Assembly (NCBI RefSeq): GCF_021300655.1
Contig: NZ_JAJTNB010000002.1
Location: 124,001-188,000, forward strand
DNA: 64,000 nucleotides
Source: Helicobacter kayseriensis
GTDB lineage: Bacteria > Campylobacterota > Campylobacteria > Campylobacterales > Helicobacteraceae
Reading direction: 5' to 3'
Shown: positions 8,184 to 17,209 of the stretch, piece after piece
How positions within the stretch are numbered: position 1 is the first letter of the stretch
Layout: each line of letters opens with the position of its first letter
Program-made: the position numbers and the translations under genes
The notes under the pieces: model-generated
Database searches by the model: none
Told to the model about the DNA's origin: nothing
Seen by the model: only the letters and a program-made list of their open reading frames with translations

Positions 8184-8558
8184 TTATCTATAAAGCACGC
8201 TTTGGAATCTCTGAGCGATCATTTGGGCTCTTTGTAAGAAGACCTGCACAAGATTGCTTTCAAAAACAAGATTTAAACTCTCCTCAAAAAGAGCAAGCCA
8301 TAGGGCAAAAAATTCTTGAGGGAATGGAGGAAGCTCAATGTGTGCTTTAAGTGGATGTCCACTATAATCCCCACTCCCTAGGATCATTCCCTCCCAAAAA
8401 CTTGCAATCTTTGCTTTATGGTGTTTCCACTCCTCATCGCTTGTTCCGATTGTTTGATTGAATAGATCTCCTAGTCCATTTTTGTCATTTCGAATTTTGG
8501 TATAGAAGACATCCATGAGCTTGTTGATGCCCTCTGTTGTGACTTCTTGATATTTCAT
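8184..8558 (-). CDS. Group III truncated hemoglobin (Ctb-like)
   Basis: This 124-residue globin has the short group III layout: TyrB10 at Y19, a distal HH pair at 46-47, proximal HisF8 at H73 in KAHIELPPF, and TrpG8 at W87. These match the haem-pocket residues known from Campylobacter jejuni Ctb. Group III truncated globins bind O2 or NO and are linked to microaerobic oxygen handling and nitrosative stress; they occur in several Campylobacterota but not in H. pylori. It is a single gene facing the glycosylation locus, with its start about 540 bases before the end of the downstream-read cysS. Confidence 0.88.
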   Translation of the reverse strand: MKYQEVTTEGINKLMDVFYTKIRNDKNGLGDLFNQTIGTSDEEWKHHKAKIASFWEGMILGSGDYSGHPLKAHIELPPFPQEFFALWLALFEESLNLVFESNLVQVFLQRAQMIAQRFQSVLYR

Positions 8559-8601
8559 AAAAATCCTTTAAAAAAATATCCGTCCTTATATCACAAGAGG
8601 G

Positions 8602-10008
8602 CTAAATTTTTTCCCAAATCGTCCCCTCAGCAGTATCTAAAAGAGCAATGCCTTGTTTTTCTAACTCGGCACGAATGGAATCTGCAAGAGCGAAGTTTTT
8701 GTTTTTTTTGGCTTGGGTTCTTAGAGAGATTTTGGCACAGATTTCATCTTTTTGCTCTTGGGTGATTCCAAGTTGAAAATACTCAATCGCATCCATTCCC
8801 CCAATTCCTAAAAGCTTGAAGATATAATCAAGATTGGCTTGGATGGTTGCCTTGATTGCTTTGTCTTTGGGGTGTTGATCTAGAGCTTCATTGCCCTCTT
8901 TGATCATATTTTCAATAATTGAGAGAGCAAGCGAGATATTAAGATCATCGCTCAGTGCCTCTAAGAGATGATTTTGAAATTTTAAATCAAGACTACCTGC
9001 AGAAATGGAACCAAGCCGTTTTTTGAGACGATAGAGTTTGTCAAGCCTTTTTTTGCTTGAGAGAAGGTCTGCTTCACTAAAATCAAAGTTGGATCTATAA
9101 TGAGTTCCCAAGAGATAGTTTCTGATGATTTCTCCATGATAGTACTTCAAAATATCTTTAAGAAAAAAGCTATTGCCAAGGCTTTTGCTCATTTTTTCGC
9201 CATTGATTGTGACAAATCCATTGTGAAGCCAGTATTTGGCAAGCTCTCTATGCGTGGCGCATCGTGTTTGACAAGCTTCATTTTCATGGTGTGGAAAGAG
9301 CAGATCTGCACCTCCTGCGTGAATATCGATCGCATAATCTTGATTTTGGTAGGCAAGATGTTCTTCAATCATTGCTGAGCATTCGATATGCCATCCAGGG
9401 CGACCTTTCCCAAAAGGACTCTCATAGCCAACATCTTCAGAGCCTTTATAAGCTTTCCATAGTGCAAAATCTCTTTCGCTCTTTTTTTCTTGCCCTTGGA
9501 TTCGGGATCGAAGTTCAAGCTCTTCATTGCGATGGCTTAGATTCCCATATAGTTGATCTTTTGAGCTATCAAGATAGATATCCCCATTGCTTGTCTGATA
9601 TGCGTGATGAGAATCTAAAAGTTTGGCAATCATTTTTTGCATCGCTTCAAGATTTTGTGTTGCTTGAGGTTCGATATCTGCACGCATTACATTGATTGCT
9701 TCCATATCTTGAAGGTAGGATTGGGTGTAAGTTTGGGCGATTTCTTCAGGAGTTTTTTGCATTTCTTGAGATTTTTTAATGATTTTGTCATCAATGTCTG
9801 TGAAATTTTTGACAAATGTGACTTCATAACCCAACGCAATAAAAAGCCTACGCCATAAATCAAAAGCAATAGAACTGCGCGCATGCCCCAAGTGCGCATC
9901 ATCATATACAGTTGGACCACAAACATAAATTTTGACTTTTCCTGGTTGGATAGGGGAAAAGGAAAGCTTGCGTTTTTGGGCGCTATCAAAAATCTCAAGT
10001 GATTTCAT
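8602..10008 (-). CDS. cysS: Cysteinyl-tRNA synthetase
   Basis: The 468-residue class Ia synthetase charges tRNA-Cys. It shows the N-terminal CGPTVYDDAHLGHARS block, with a zinc-ligand Cys (C30) and the HIGH-equivalent HLGH (39-42). HIECSAM and GGADLLFPHHENE follow, then KMSKSLGNS near residue 270. Length fits the family. The start codon overlaps the murJ stop (10005-10008), so the pair is translationally coupled. The same murJ-cysS order is found in H. pylori. Confidence 0.97.
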   Translation of the reverse strand: MKSLEIFDSAQKRKLSFSPIQPGKVKIYVCGPTVYDDAHLGHARSSIAFDLWRRLFIALGYEVTFVKNFTDIDDKIIKKSQEMQKTPEEIAQTYTQSYLQDMEAINVMRADIEPQATQNLEAMQKMIAKLLDSHHAYQTSNGDIYLDSSKDQLYGNLSHRNEELELRSRIQGQEKKSERDFALWKAYKGSEDVGYESPFGKGRPGWHIECSAMIEEHLAYQNQDYAIDIHAGGADLLFPHHENEACQTRCATHRELAKYWLHNGFVTINGEKMSKSLGNSFFLKDILKYYHGEIIRNYLLGTHYRSNFDFSEADLLSSKKRLDKLYRLKKRLGSISAGSLDLKFQNHLLEALSDDLNISLALSIIENMIKEGNEALDQHPKDKAIKATIQANLDYIFKLLGIGGMDAIEYFQLGITQEQKDEICAKISLRTQAKKNKNFALADSIRAELEKQGIALLDTAEGTIWEKI

Positions 10009-11441
10009 TGAATATATCCTTGTAATAAAAGTTTGATTCCATAAAGTAGGGTTCCCTCAAGAAATAAGAGTGTGAAAAGCAAGAGAATCGCCTTTTTGTG
10101 CGTGATTATACAAAAAAAGTTTTTTTTACCTAAAGCGTAGCCATTGAGGGCAAAGAGAATAAACCCTGCGATAGAGCTAGAAAGTGCAAGTCCTAAAACA
10201 CCAAGGGGTTTGATTAGAATCAATGACAAAACAGTCCCACAAACCAAAGAGATAAGAGAGTATTTTGCAGCTCTGCCTTGGAGTTTGTGAGAATAAAGCC
10301 AAAGGGAAAAAATGCGACTTAATCCAAAGGGGAGGAGACCTATGAGATAGAGGGCAAACACTTGTGCAGTGATGTGGGTATCTGAAGCACTAAAAGATCC
10401 TCTTTGATATAAAAGCCAAATAATTTCTTGACTAAGCATAATCCCTCCAAGGGTGCAGAGACATAAAGCAAAGCATAAAAACCAAAATGCTTTTTTCATC
10501 GCTTGTAGGGCTTGAGTGTTTTGCTGATTTTTGATTGCTTTGGCGACCATTGGGAATAGGGCTGTAGAGATGGCAATAGCAAAGAGAGCAAGTGGAAGTT
10601 GAAAGATTCTATTTGCATAATAAAGATAAGAAATGCTTCCAAAACTTAAAAAAGAAGCGATAAATGTTTCAATAAAAGCAATAATTTGTGCCGTTGAACT
10701 CCCTAAAAGAGCTGGAAAAAATTGCTTGAAAAACCCTTTGATGTCTGCAATGAAGATCTGATGTTTTTTTCCTTTTTTGATCCAAAAATCTTTGAGATGA
10801 AAAAGTGAAAGCCAAAAGAGCTTAAAAAAACCAAAGCGATAAAGGGGATAAAAATGCAAGGAAATTTGAGCAATTCCTCCAATAACAACACCATAACTGA
10901 GCATATAGACAATTTGGAGCTTATCCATATCTTTGGCATAAAACAATGCCCCAATCATTGCAAGATTTAAAAGTGCGGTATTGTAAGCATTGACCCAAAA
11001 AACATTTTTATATTGCAAAAGTGTGCTCAAAAAGGTCACGATAAAAACAAGCAAAAGATACCAAAAATTGATCGCTACAATGGGCGCTGCTAGCTGGATA
11101 TTCTCTTGAGGGAATCCATAAGCAAGAAGTTTTGTAAAAAAGGGAGAAAAACACCAAACAATCAAACTTAAAATCAATAAACAAAGTGCAAAAATACCTC
11201 CAATGCTTAGAGCAAAGATTCCTTTATAGCGTGCATAGATAAAGGAGGGGAGGAAGCTTTGGGTAAAAGCACCTTCACCAAAGATACGGCGAAAAAGATT
11301 AGGAAGCTTAAAGGCGACAAAGAAAATATCGCTATAGATTCCTGCCCCCAAACTAGAAGCCATATAAACATCTCTAAAAAAACCACAAATTCTAGAGCAT
11401 AAAATCCCGCTACTATTGGAGAAGAAAGCTTTTTTTAGCAA
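10005..11441 (-). CDS. murJ: Lipid II flippase MurJ
   Basis: MurJ (MviN family, MOP superfamily) moves lipid II across the inner membrane for peptidoglycan synthesis. The 478-residue protein is hydrophobic throughout, with about 13-14 helices, and begins MLKKAFFSNSSGIL with the family's SRICGFFRD segment and a later GEGAFTQSFLP motif. The start is a TTG at 11441; an AAGGA site lies about ten bases upstream on the minus strand. The gene shares a 100-bp intergenic region with the divergent DUF969 gene. Confidence 0.95.
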   Translation of the reverse strand: MLKKAFFSNSSGILCSRICGFFRDVYMASSLGAGIYSDIFFVAFKLPNLFRRIFGEGAFTQSFLPSFIYARYKGIFALSIGGIFALCLLILSLIVWCFSPFFTKLLAYGFPQENIQLAAPIVAINFWYLLLVFIVTFLSTLLQYKNVFWVNAYNTALLNLAMIGALFYAKDMDKLQIVYMLSYGVVIGGIAQISLHFYPLYRFGFFKLFWLSLFHLKDFWIKKGKKHQIFIADIKGFFKQFFPALLGSSTAQIIAFIETFIASFLSFGSISYLYYANRIFQLPLALFAIAISTALFPMVAKAIKNQQNTQALQAMKKAFWFLCFALCLCTLGGIMLSQEIIWLLYQRGSFSASDTHITAQVFALYLIGLLPFGLSRIFSLWLYSHKLQGRAAKYSLISLVCGTVLSLILIKPLGVLGLALSSSIAGFILFALNGYALGKKNFFCIITHKKAILLLFTLLFLEGTLLYGIKLLLQGYIQ

Positions 11442-11542
11442 TTTTAAATGTCCTTAGGTTAAAATTTTGATGAATTTTAGCCCACATTCTTCTAAATAAG
11501 CACAACTAAGCATAAAGGGGAAAAAGGGAGAGAGGATGGTAG

Positions 11543-12178
11543 ATGGAACTTATTGGTGTTGTGATCATTGTTGTTGGTTTTGCCTTGAAGTTTGACACAA
11601 TTGCGATTGTTTTGTGTGCTGGGATCGCTACGGGGATTGCAACAAAAATGGATCTTTTGGGGATTTTGACTTTCTTAGGTGAGGCATTTGTAGATACTCG
11701 ATATATGTCTTTGTTTCTCTTGACTCTGGGCGTTATTGGAATCTTGGAAAGAAATGGATTGCGCGAAACCTCAGCGCGCTTGATTGGAGGCATACAACGC
11801 GCTACAAGTGGAAAAGTTTTGAGCATTTATGTCTTTGCAAGAATGGTATTTTCTGCTTTGTCTTTGATGGTTCAGGGGCATATTCAATTTGTAAGGCCTC
11901 TCATTTATCCTATGGCACGCGGTGCTAGCGAGCTTAAAGAAAAAGAAGAAGAAAAGCTCAAGGGGCTTTGTAATGCCAATGATAATTATGGTAATTTTTT
12001 TGGACAGAATCTCTTTATTGCCTCTCCAGGTGTTTTGCTGATTGTGGGGACCTTGCAGGAAGCAGGGATCAGGGTAGATCCTTATTCTATAGCAATGGCT
12101 TCGGCTCCTATTGCCTTTTTTGCTTTGTGTTATGCGTTATTGCAAAATTATCTATTTGATCAGAGAGTGAAGCAATGA
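11543..12178 (+). CDS. DUF969 membrane protein, probable 5-oxoproline transporter subunit
   Basis: The 211-residue polytopic protein matches DUF969, including the segment FLLTLGVIGILERNGLRETS and a central NANDNYGNFFGQN motif. DUF969 and DUF979 occur as adjacent pairs, often beside 5-oxoproline metabolism genes, and have been proposed to form a 5-oxoproline permease. Here DUF979 follows with a four-base overlap and a pyroglutamyl peptidase comes next, which supports that idea. The start ATG follows GAGAGG. The transport role is inferred. Confidence 0.75.
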   Translation: MELIGVVIIVVGFALKFDTIAIVLCAGIATGIATKMDLLGILTFLGEAFVDTRYMSLFLLTLGVIGILERNGLRETSARLIGGIQRATSGKVLSIYVFARMVFSALSLMVQGHIQFVRPLIYPMARGASELKEKEEEKLKGLCNANDNYGNFFGQNLFIASPGVLLIVGTLQEAGIRVDPYSIAMASAPIAFFALCYALLQNYLFDQRVKQ

Positions 12179-13080
12179 TGCTAGAGCTAATGTATATATT
12201 GGCAGGGTTAGTGTGCATCTGTTCAGGTTTTTATGCCTTTTTTGATTCTCAAAACCCTAGACGCATTGGAAATGGAATCTTTTGGAATCTCTTTGGTGGG
12301 ATTTTAATTTTTGGTCCTCATATACATCCAGCATTTGTGGGAGCGATTTTAATGCTTATGGGGGTTTTGACTGCAAAAAAATTTGTTGGATTTGGAACAT
12401 TAAAAGAGGCGAGTCAAGAGTATCGCAATCAAAAGAGTCTCTTGATTGGTAAGAAAATTTTTATTCCCGCATTGGCTTTAGGTGTGATTGCTTTTGGAAT
12501 CGCTCAATTTACACAATTGGGTGGATTGGTCGGATTGGGTATTGCATCAGTGATCGCATTGGGATTGAGTCTTTTTTATACGCGTGAAAAAGTGACATTA
12601 GTCCCCTATGAAAGCTCAAGAATTCTTCAGCAGATGGGACCTGCAGTGATTCTTCCTCAACTTCTTGGAACTTTGGGGGCACTGTTTTCTCAATCTGGAG
12701 TGGGTAAGACGATTGCAAACTTTATGGGATCGCTTTTCCCACAAGGTCATCCTTTGCTAGGAGTTGCTTTGTATTGCGTATCTATGGCTCTTTTTACGAT
12801 GGTTATGGGAAATGCATTTGCAGCCTTTGCTGTGATTACTATAGGGATTGGTCTTCCATTTGTGATCGCCTTGGGTGGAGATCCTGTGATTGTGGGAGCT
12901 CTTGGATTGAGTGCTGGATATTGTGGGACATTGATGACGCCAATGGCTGCAAATTTCAATATTGTCCCTGCAATGATTTTGGAAATGAAAAATAAAAATG
13001 GAGTGATTTTAGAGCAGATTCCCGTAGCTATTGCTTTGCTATTGACGCATATTGGATTGATGTATATTTTGGCATTTTAG
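12175..13080 (+). CDS. DUF979 membrane protein, probable partner of DUF969
   Basis: The 301-residue protein has about eight to ten hydrophobic segments and fits DUF979, with a conserved-looking stretch LSAGYCGTLMTPMAANFNIVP near the C-terminus. Its ATG overlaps the DUF969 stop (ATGATG), implying stoichiometric synthesis of a two-part transporter. Eleven bases separate it from pcp. The substrate is not shown by sequence alone; 5-oxoproline or a related amino acid derivative is the most likely choice from gene context. Confidence 0.75.
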   Translation: MMLELMYILAGLVCICSGFYAFFDSQNPRRIGNGIFWNLFGGILIFGPHIHPAFVGAILMLMGVLTAKKFVGFGTLKEASQEYRNQKSLLIGKKIFIPALALGVIAFGIAQFTQLGGLVGLGIASVIALGLSLFYTREKVTLVPYESSRILQQMGPAVILPQLLGTLGALFSQSGVGKTIANFMGSLFPQGHPLLGVALYCVSMALFTMVMGNAFAAFAVITIGIGLPFVIALGGDPVIVGALGLSAGYCGTLMTPMAANFNIVPAMILEMKNKNGVILEQIPVAIALLLTHIGLMYILAF

Positions 13081-13091
13081 GGAGGAGTAGA

Positions 13092-13733
13092 GTGAGAGTA
13101 TTATTGGGTGCATTTGATCCTTTTGGAGGAGAGAAGATTAATCCTGCATTGGAGGCCATCAAAGGGGTTTGTGAGCGACTTGGTGAGATTGAGATACGAA
13201 AGGTTGAAATCCCTACAGTATTTGTCAAATCCTATCAGGTGCTTTTGGAAGAGGCAAGGGCATATCAGCCTGATGTGATTTTGGTGATTGGGCAGGCTGG
13301 AGGGAGATATGAAATCAGTCTTGAGCGTGTAGCGATCAATTTAGATGATGCACGCATTGAGGATAATGAGGGAAATCAGCCTATTGATCAAAGAATCTTT
13401 GAGGATGGAGAAAATGCATATTTTAGTAATCTTCCGATTAAAGCAATGCTTAAAGAGATGAGGGGGGCGGGGATTCCAAGTGCGATTTCAAACACAGCAG
13501 GAACATTTGTATGCAATCACATTATGTATGCAATGATGCACTATATCTATAAGTTTCAAATTGCCAAGCGAGGTGGTTTTATTCATATCCCTTATTTTCC
13601 TAGTCAGGTTGTTGGTAGGGAAAATACTCCATGTATGGATCGCCAAACTGTTGTTAGGGGCATTGAAATTGCGATTGAGGCGATTGGGAAGTATTCCAAA
13701 GATATTCAGTGGATTGGAGGGAAAGAGTTTTGA
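13092..13733 (+). CDS. pcp: Pyrrolidone-carboxylate (pyroglutamyl) peptidase
   Basis: This cytosolic C15 cysteine peptidase removes N-terminal pyroglutamate from peptides, releasing 5-oxoproline. The catalytic triad is visible as E78 in SLERVAIN, C141 in SNTAGTFVCNH and H165 in FIHIPYFP. At 213 residues it has the standard length, and the start is a GTG at 13092 after GGAGG. It forms an operon with the DUF969/DUF979 pair and continues into the fapA-like gene. Confidence 0.95.
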   Translation: MRVLLGAFDPFGGEKINPALEAIKGVCERLGEIEIRKVEIPTVFVKSYQVLLEEARAYQPDVILVIGQAGGRYEISLERVAINLDDARIEDNEGNQPIDQRIFEDGENAYFSNLPIKAMLKEMRGAGIPSAISNTAGTFVCNHIMYAMMHYIYKFQIAKRGGFIHIPYFPSQVVGRENTPCMDRQTVVRGIEIAIEAIGKYSKDIQWIGGKEF

Positions 13734-15553
13734 GAGAGGAAAAGAGTGCAGAGAAAATCTTACATATTCAAAAATGTTTTGAAATTGATCATGAAGTACA
13801 AAAAGCTTCTATTTTATTCAAGTGTCCTGCAAATGAGGTTTGTTTTGAGGTCCTAAATGTCTTGACTTTTTTGGAGGGGGGGGATGGAGAGAGGCGAGAG
13901 CTTTCGCCTCAAGAGTGCGAAGAATTTTTTGCTTCTGGAAGATATGAAAGTGAAATTTGTGGAGTGACTCAGGCTTATGATATTGCTCTTTGGAGAGAGA
14001 AGAAAGAGTGGGAGATTGATCTTGAGTTATTGATGCAAAATGCAGTTTTGCTCTTAGTGTGCCAAGAAAATGATTATGAGGTTTTGTTGGGAAATCTAAA
14101 AGAAGTGCATCGTCAAATTAATGCAAAGAAAGCGCGATTGGGTGTGATTTTTAAGGAATTTTCTTTGGAGTGTGATGAGGTCGGATTGCGATCTAAATTG
14201 GCAAAGATCTATGACGCATTCGGAGGGATGAAAAAAATCCTTTTAGAAAAAAGTGAATTTTATTGTCCTGCTTTTGATTCTTATTTTTTCTTTACTCTTG
14301 AGAAAGAATGGGAGCTTAAAAATGGAAAAATTTTAGAAAATTCTTCATATGCTGTGAGGAGTGGAGAAGAGGTTGGAAAACTAATTGTGGGGAATCGCGG
14401 AAATGATGGGCGTGATTTGCTTGGAGAGTATCAGCGTGTCACAAAGAAAGAAATGGGTTCTGATGAGTTTGGGGGATTGCCAGAAGATTTTTCTCATGAG
14501 GAATTTGAGGGAAGAGTGGTTTATCGGGCACTCAAAGATGGATTTGTAGGAATCAATGGAAGTGGATTGATTTTGGTAAAAGATGTGAGTTTTGAAGAGA
14601 TTAATCATCGCAATATTGGCAATTTGCTTGGAGGAGTGGAAAAGGACTTTGAAATTGAAGTCAAGGCTTCTTCTCCTGAGCGTGATGCGATTGGGGCGGG
14701 TATTGTCTTGGAATCTAAAAAAATTAAAGTCAATGGGGGAGTTGATCAAGGTGTTGTGCTAAGAGCCAAAGAATGCAAGATTGAAGGTCTGACACATCAA
14801 GGAGCAGAAATTTATGCAGATCAAGTAGAAATTTCTACACACAAAGGGAAGCTTCAGGCCAATCAAGCAGTGATTAGATTGTGTGAGGGGGGAGTAGTGG
14901 ATTGTGAAAGTGGAACGATTGAAGAGCTTGTGGGGAGTGAAATTTCATGCAAAAATGCACAGATTCAGAATTTAAGAGCTAATAATAAAATTTCATTTTG
15001 TCAAACATTAGAGATTGATTCTGCGATGGGGGGGAATAATTCTTTTAGAATCGACAGCTCTGCCTTTTATGAGTATCGAGATAAGGTGAATGCGATTCAG
15101 CAAAGATACCAAAAACACCTTGCCTTTATTGAAGAAGCCTTAAAAATTTATCGTCAAGAGCTTAACAAGGTATCTAAGATGAAGTCAGCTGTTGTGCGAT
15201 TTAAAAATATCTTTTTGAAAAATGTCAAACAGGGTGTATCTACACAACAATATATTATTGATACGATCAAGCAATATACGCAAATGTGTGAAAAACTTCA
15301 ATTGATCAAAGAAAAAATCCAAGCCCATCAAAAAAAATCTGAGGAGATTAAGCAAGAACTTGCGCCTATTGCTCATTTGTGTGTTCAGGCAAAATTAATT
15401 TGTAAGAGTGCTTGGGTTGATCAAAATCAAGTTGAATATTTTGATGTTTATCAGAATCATAAAGAATGCTTGATGATTGAAAATGGAGAAGAAGTCAATA
15501 TTATGATTGATTCTGTGCATCATCAATTGATGAAAGAGAGGGTTGCAAGATGA
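13730..15553 (+). CDS. FapA-type DUF342 polymer-forming protein
   Basis: This is about 607 residues from the TTG at 13730, which overlaps the pcp stop (TTGA) and follows GGAGGG; a GTG at 13709 is an alternative. The central region shows FapA/DUF342 features: a GGL-rich beta segment with VYRALKDGFVGINGSG, then short beta-helix repeats (KVNGGVDQG, EGLTHQG, EISTHKGKLQ). A coiled coil of about 120 residues follows. H. pylori has a related gene in the same place before ruvA. DUF342 proteins are linked to polar localisation of flagellar factors in Vibrio, but the role here is unproven. A G8 run lies near codon 50. Confidence 0.75.
   Translation: MREEKSAEKILHIQKCFEIDHEVQKASILFKCPANEVCFEVLNVLTFLEGGDGERRELSPQECEEFFASGRYESEICGVTQAYDIALWREKKEWEIDLELLMQNAVLLLVCQENDYEVLLGNLKEVHRQINAKKARLGVIFKEFSLECDEVGLRSKLAKIYDAFGGMKKILLEKSEFYCPAFDSYFFFTLEKEWELKNGKILENSSYAVRSGEEVGKLIVGNRGNDGRDLLGEYQRVTKKEMGSDEFGGLPEDFSHEEFEGRVVYRALKDGFVGINGSGLILVKDVSFEEINHRNIGNLLGGVEKDFEIEVKASSPERDAIGAGIVLESKKIKVNGGVDQGVVLRAKECKIEGLTHQGAEIYADQVEISTHKGKLQANQAVIRLCEGGVVDCESGTIEELVGSEISCKNAQIQNLRANNKISFCQTLEIDSAMGGNNSFRIDSSAFYEYRDKVNAIQQRYQKHLAFIEEALKIYRQELNKVSKMKSAVVRFKNIFLKNVKQGVSTQQYIIDTIKQYTQMCEKLQLIKEKIQAHQKKSEEIKQELAPIAHLCVQAKLICKSAWVDQNQVEYFDVYQNHKECLMIENGEEVNIMIDSVHHQLMKERVAR
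13876..13883 (+). repeat. Poly-G tract (G8) inside the fapA-like gene
   Basis: Eight G span the codons for E-G-G-D near residue 50 of the DUF342 protein, and the frame is currently open through it. One slip would truncate the protein early. Eight G is near the lower limit for frequent slippage in Helicobacter, so this is a candidate switch rather than a proven one. Confidence 0.5.
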
Positions 15554-16119
15554 TTGTTGGGCTTAAGGGAGAGATTGAGCGTATTGATCCTCATTTGCTT
15601 GTTGTGGATGTGCATGGGGTGCTTTATGGTGTTCAAGTATCGCTTATGTGTGCAATGAAGATGAAAGTGGGTGATAGGGTTCAACTTTTGGTGACAGAGA
15701 TTGTGCGTGAAGATGCATATTTGCTGTTTGGATTTTTAGAAAAGCTAGAGCAAGAAATTTTTGAGAGATTGATCAAGATTAATGGAGTGGGGCCAAAAGT
15801 AGCCTTAGCGATCCTTTCTACTTTTTCCCCTACAGATTTTGCAAATATTGTGGAGTCAAAAAATATTCAAGCATTGCAAAAAGTGCCAGGAATTGGAGCT
15901 AAGGGGGCTAGCAAGATTATGGTAGATTTGGCTGGATTTTTTGATTTTTCAATCCAAAATAAACAAGGCAAGGAGTCTCAAGCTTATATTCAGGCATCAC
16001 AGGCATTGGAGAATTTAGGATTTAAAAAGAGTGAAATTGATCACGTTTTGAAAAAGATTGTTGCTACAGATACGCCATCAATCATTAAAGAAGCATTGAA
16101 ATTATTTCAAAAAAAATAA
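15550..16119 (+). CDS. ruvA: Holliday junction branch migration protein RuvA
   Basis: RuvA binds four-way junctions and recruits the RuvB motor during recombination repair. The 189-residue protein starts MIVGLKGEIERIDPHLLVVDVHGVLYG (OB-fold), then has helix-hairpin-helix motifs INGVGPKVALAILS and VPGIGAKGASKIM, and a C-terminal RuvB-binding three-helix domain. The ATG overlaps the fapA-like stop. The fapA-like/ruvA pairing is the same as in H. pylori. Confidence 0.97.
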   Translation: MIVGLKGEIERIDPHLLVVDVHGVLYGVQVSLMCAMKMKVGDRVQLLVTEIVREDAYLLFGFLEKLEQEIFERLIKINGVGPKVALAILSTFSPTDFANIVESKNIQALQKVPGIGAKGASKIMVDLAGFFDFSIQNKQGKESQAYIQASQALENLGFKKSEIDHVLKKIVATDTPSIIKEALKLFQKK

Positions 16120-16129
16120 AGTTTTTAGA

Positions 16130-16135
16130 TAGAAT
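16130..16135 (+). promoter_or_regulatory. Candidate -10 element for the rpmE operon
   Basis: TAGAAT lies 34 bases before the rpmE start, in the short gap after ruvA. Helicobacter housekeeping promoters rely mainly on the -10 box, and no clear -35 is visible. Support is moderate. Confidence 0.4.
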
Positions 16136-16168
16136 CTGCAGTTTTTAAATCATTGAAATGGAGTAACT

Positions 16169-16372
16169 ATGAAAAAGGGTATTCATCCAGAGTATGTCCC
16201 ATGCAAAGTAACTTGTGTTACAAGTGGAAAAACAATTGAAGTGATGAGCAATAAAAGCGAGCTTCGTGTTGATATTTCAAGTTTTTGCCATCCCTTCTAT
16301 ACAGGAAGTGACAAAATTGCTGATGCAACAGGGCGTGTAGAAAAATTCCGTCAAAAATACAATATGAAGTAA
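16169..16372 (+). CDS. rpmE: 50S ribosomal protein L31
   Basis: This is a 67-residue L31 with [16 protein letters not shown] at the start and [13 protein letters not shown] in the middle. The cysteines (C12, C16 and one in FCHPF) suggest a zinc-binding or partly zinc-binding form, as in other Helicobacter. GGAG precedes the ATG. The rsmI GTG starts three bases after its stop, so it heads the next operon. Confidence 0.96.
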   Translation: MKKGIHPEYVPCKVTCVTSGKTIEVMSNKSELRVDISSFCHPFYTGSDKIADATGRVEKFRQKYNMK

Positions 16373-16375
16373 TTC

Positions 16376-17209
16376 GTGCTCTATTTATTGCCTACTCCTC
16401 TTGGCAATTTGGCCGATGTAACGCTTCGCACTCTGCAAGCTTTGCAGGAATGTGATGTATTGCTGTGTGAAGATACACGAGTAGCACAAAAACTTCTTCT
16501 CCTTCTTGAGCAAAAAGGAAAGCTTCTCAAAAAGAAAAGAGAATTTTTCTCTTTTCATTCACATAATCAAGTTTCATTCTTAGAAAACATTTCTCCTGAT
16601 TTTTTTGAATCTTGTGTTGGATTTATGAGTGATGCAGGGATGCCTTGTGTAAGTGATCCAGGATCTATTTTGATTGGGTATGCTAAGCATCATAAAATCC
16701 CCTTTGAGATTCTTCCTGCAGGGAGTGCAGCGACATTGGCTCATGCTTATAGTGGTTTGGGAGATTCGGGATTTGTATTTGATGGTTTTTTACCTCACAA
16801 GAGTAATGATAGGCAGAAAAGATTGGTATTTTGGAAAGATGTTTTAAACTCTCAAGATTTGGCATTGATTGTTTATGAATCTCCGCATCGGCTTTTGGAT
16901 AGTTTGATGGATCTTCAAAAGATTGATCAGAACTGTCATGTTTTTGTAATTAAGGAAATGACTAAAAAATTTCAAGCAAGTTTTGAGGGAAATGTTGTAG
17001 AGGTTTTGCAAGGAATAGGGGAGACAAAAATTTTGGGCGAGTGGGTTTTGGTATTGAAATTTTCAAAACAAGAGAAGGAATATAAGCTTGGGGTGTTGGA
17101 GGTTATGCATTCAGATATCCCCCCCAAAATTAAAGCAAAACTGTTATCACAAATCACAGGAGAGAGTATAAAAGAGTGGTATCACAGAATCATTAAGGAA
17201 GGAAAATGA
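16376..17209 (+). CDS. rsmI: 16S rRNA (cytidine-1402 2'-O)-methyltransferase RsmI
   Basis: RsmI methylates the 2'-OH of C1402 in the ribosomal P site. The 277-residue protein has the tetrapyrrole-methylase-fold signatures LYLLPTPLGNLADVTLRTLQ, CEDTR, SFHSHN and GFMSDAGMPCVSDPG, then AGSAATLAHAYSG. It starts with GTG at 16376. The stop overlaps the next ATG (17206-17209). The rpmE-rsmI-trmH order is shared with H. pylori. Confidence 0.95.
   Translation: MLYLLPTPLGNLADVTLRTLQALQECDVLLCEDTRVAQKLLLLLEQKGKLLKKKREFFSFHSHNQVSFLENISPDFFESCVGFMSDAGMPCVSDPGSILIGYAKHHKIPFEILPAGSAATLAHAYSGLGDSGFVFDGFLPHKSNDRQKRLVFWKDVLNSQDLALIVYESPHRLLDSLMDLQKIDQNCHVFVIKEMTKKFQASFEGNVVEVLQGIGETKILGEWVLVLKFSKQEKEYKLGVLEVMHSDIPPKIKAKLLSQITGESIKEWYHRIIKEGK

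Noticed and set aside
8547-9858. Plus-strand frames opposite cysS
   Set aside because: All lie within the conserved synthetase and change frame repeatedly, as shadows do.
11506-11826. Minus-strand frame overlapping the DUF969 start
   Set aside because: It would oppose a well-conserved membrane gene and its low-complexity composition looks like a shadow.
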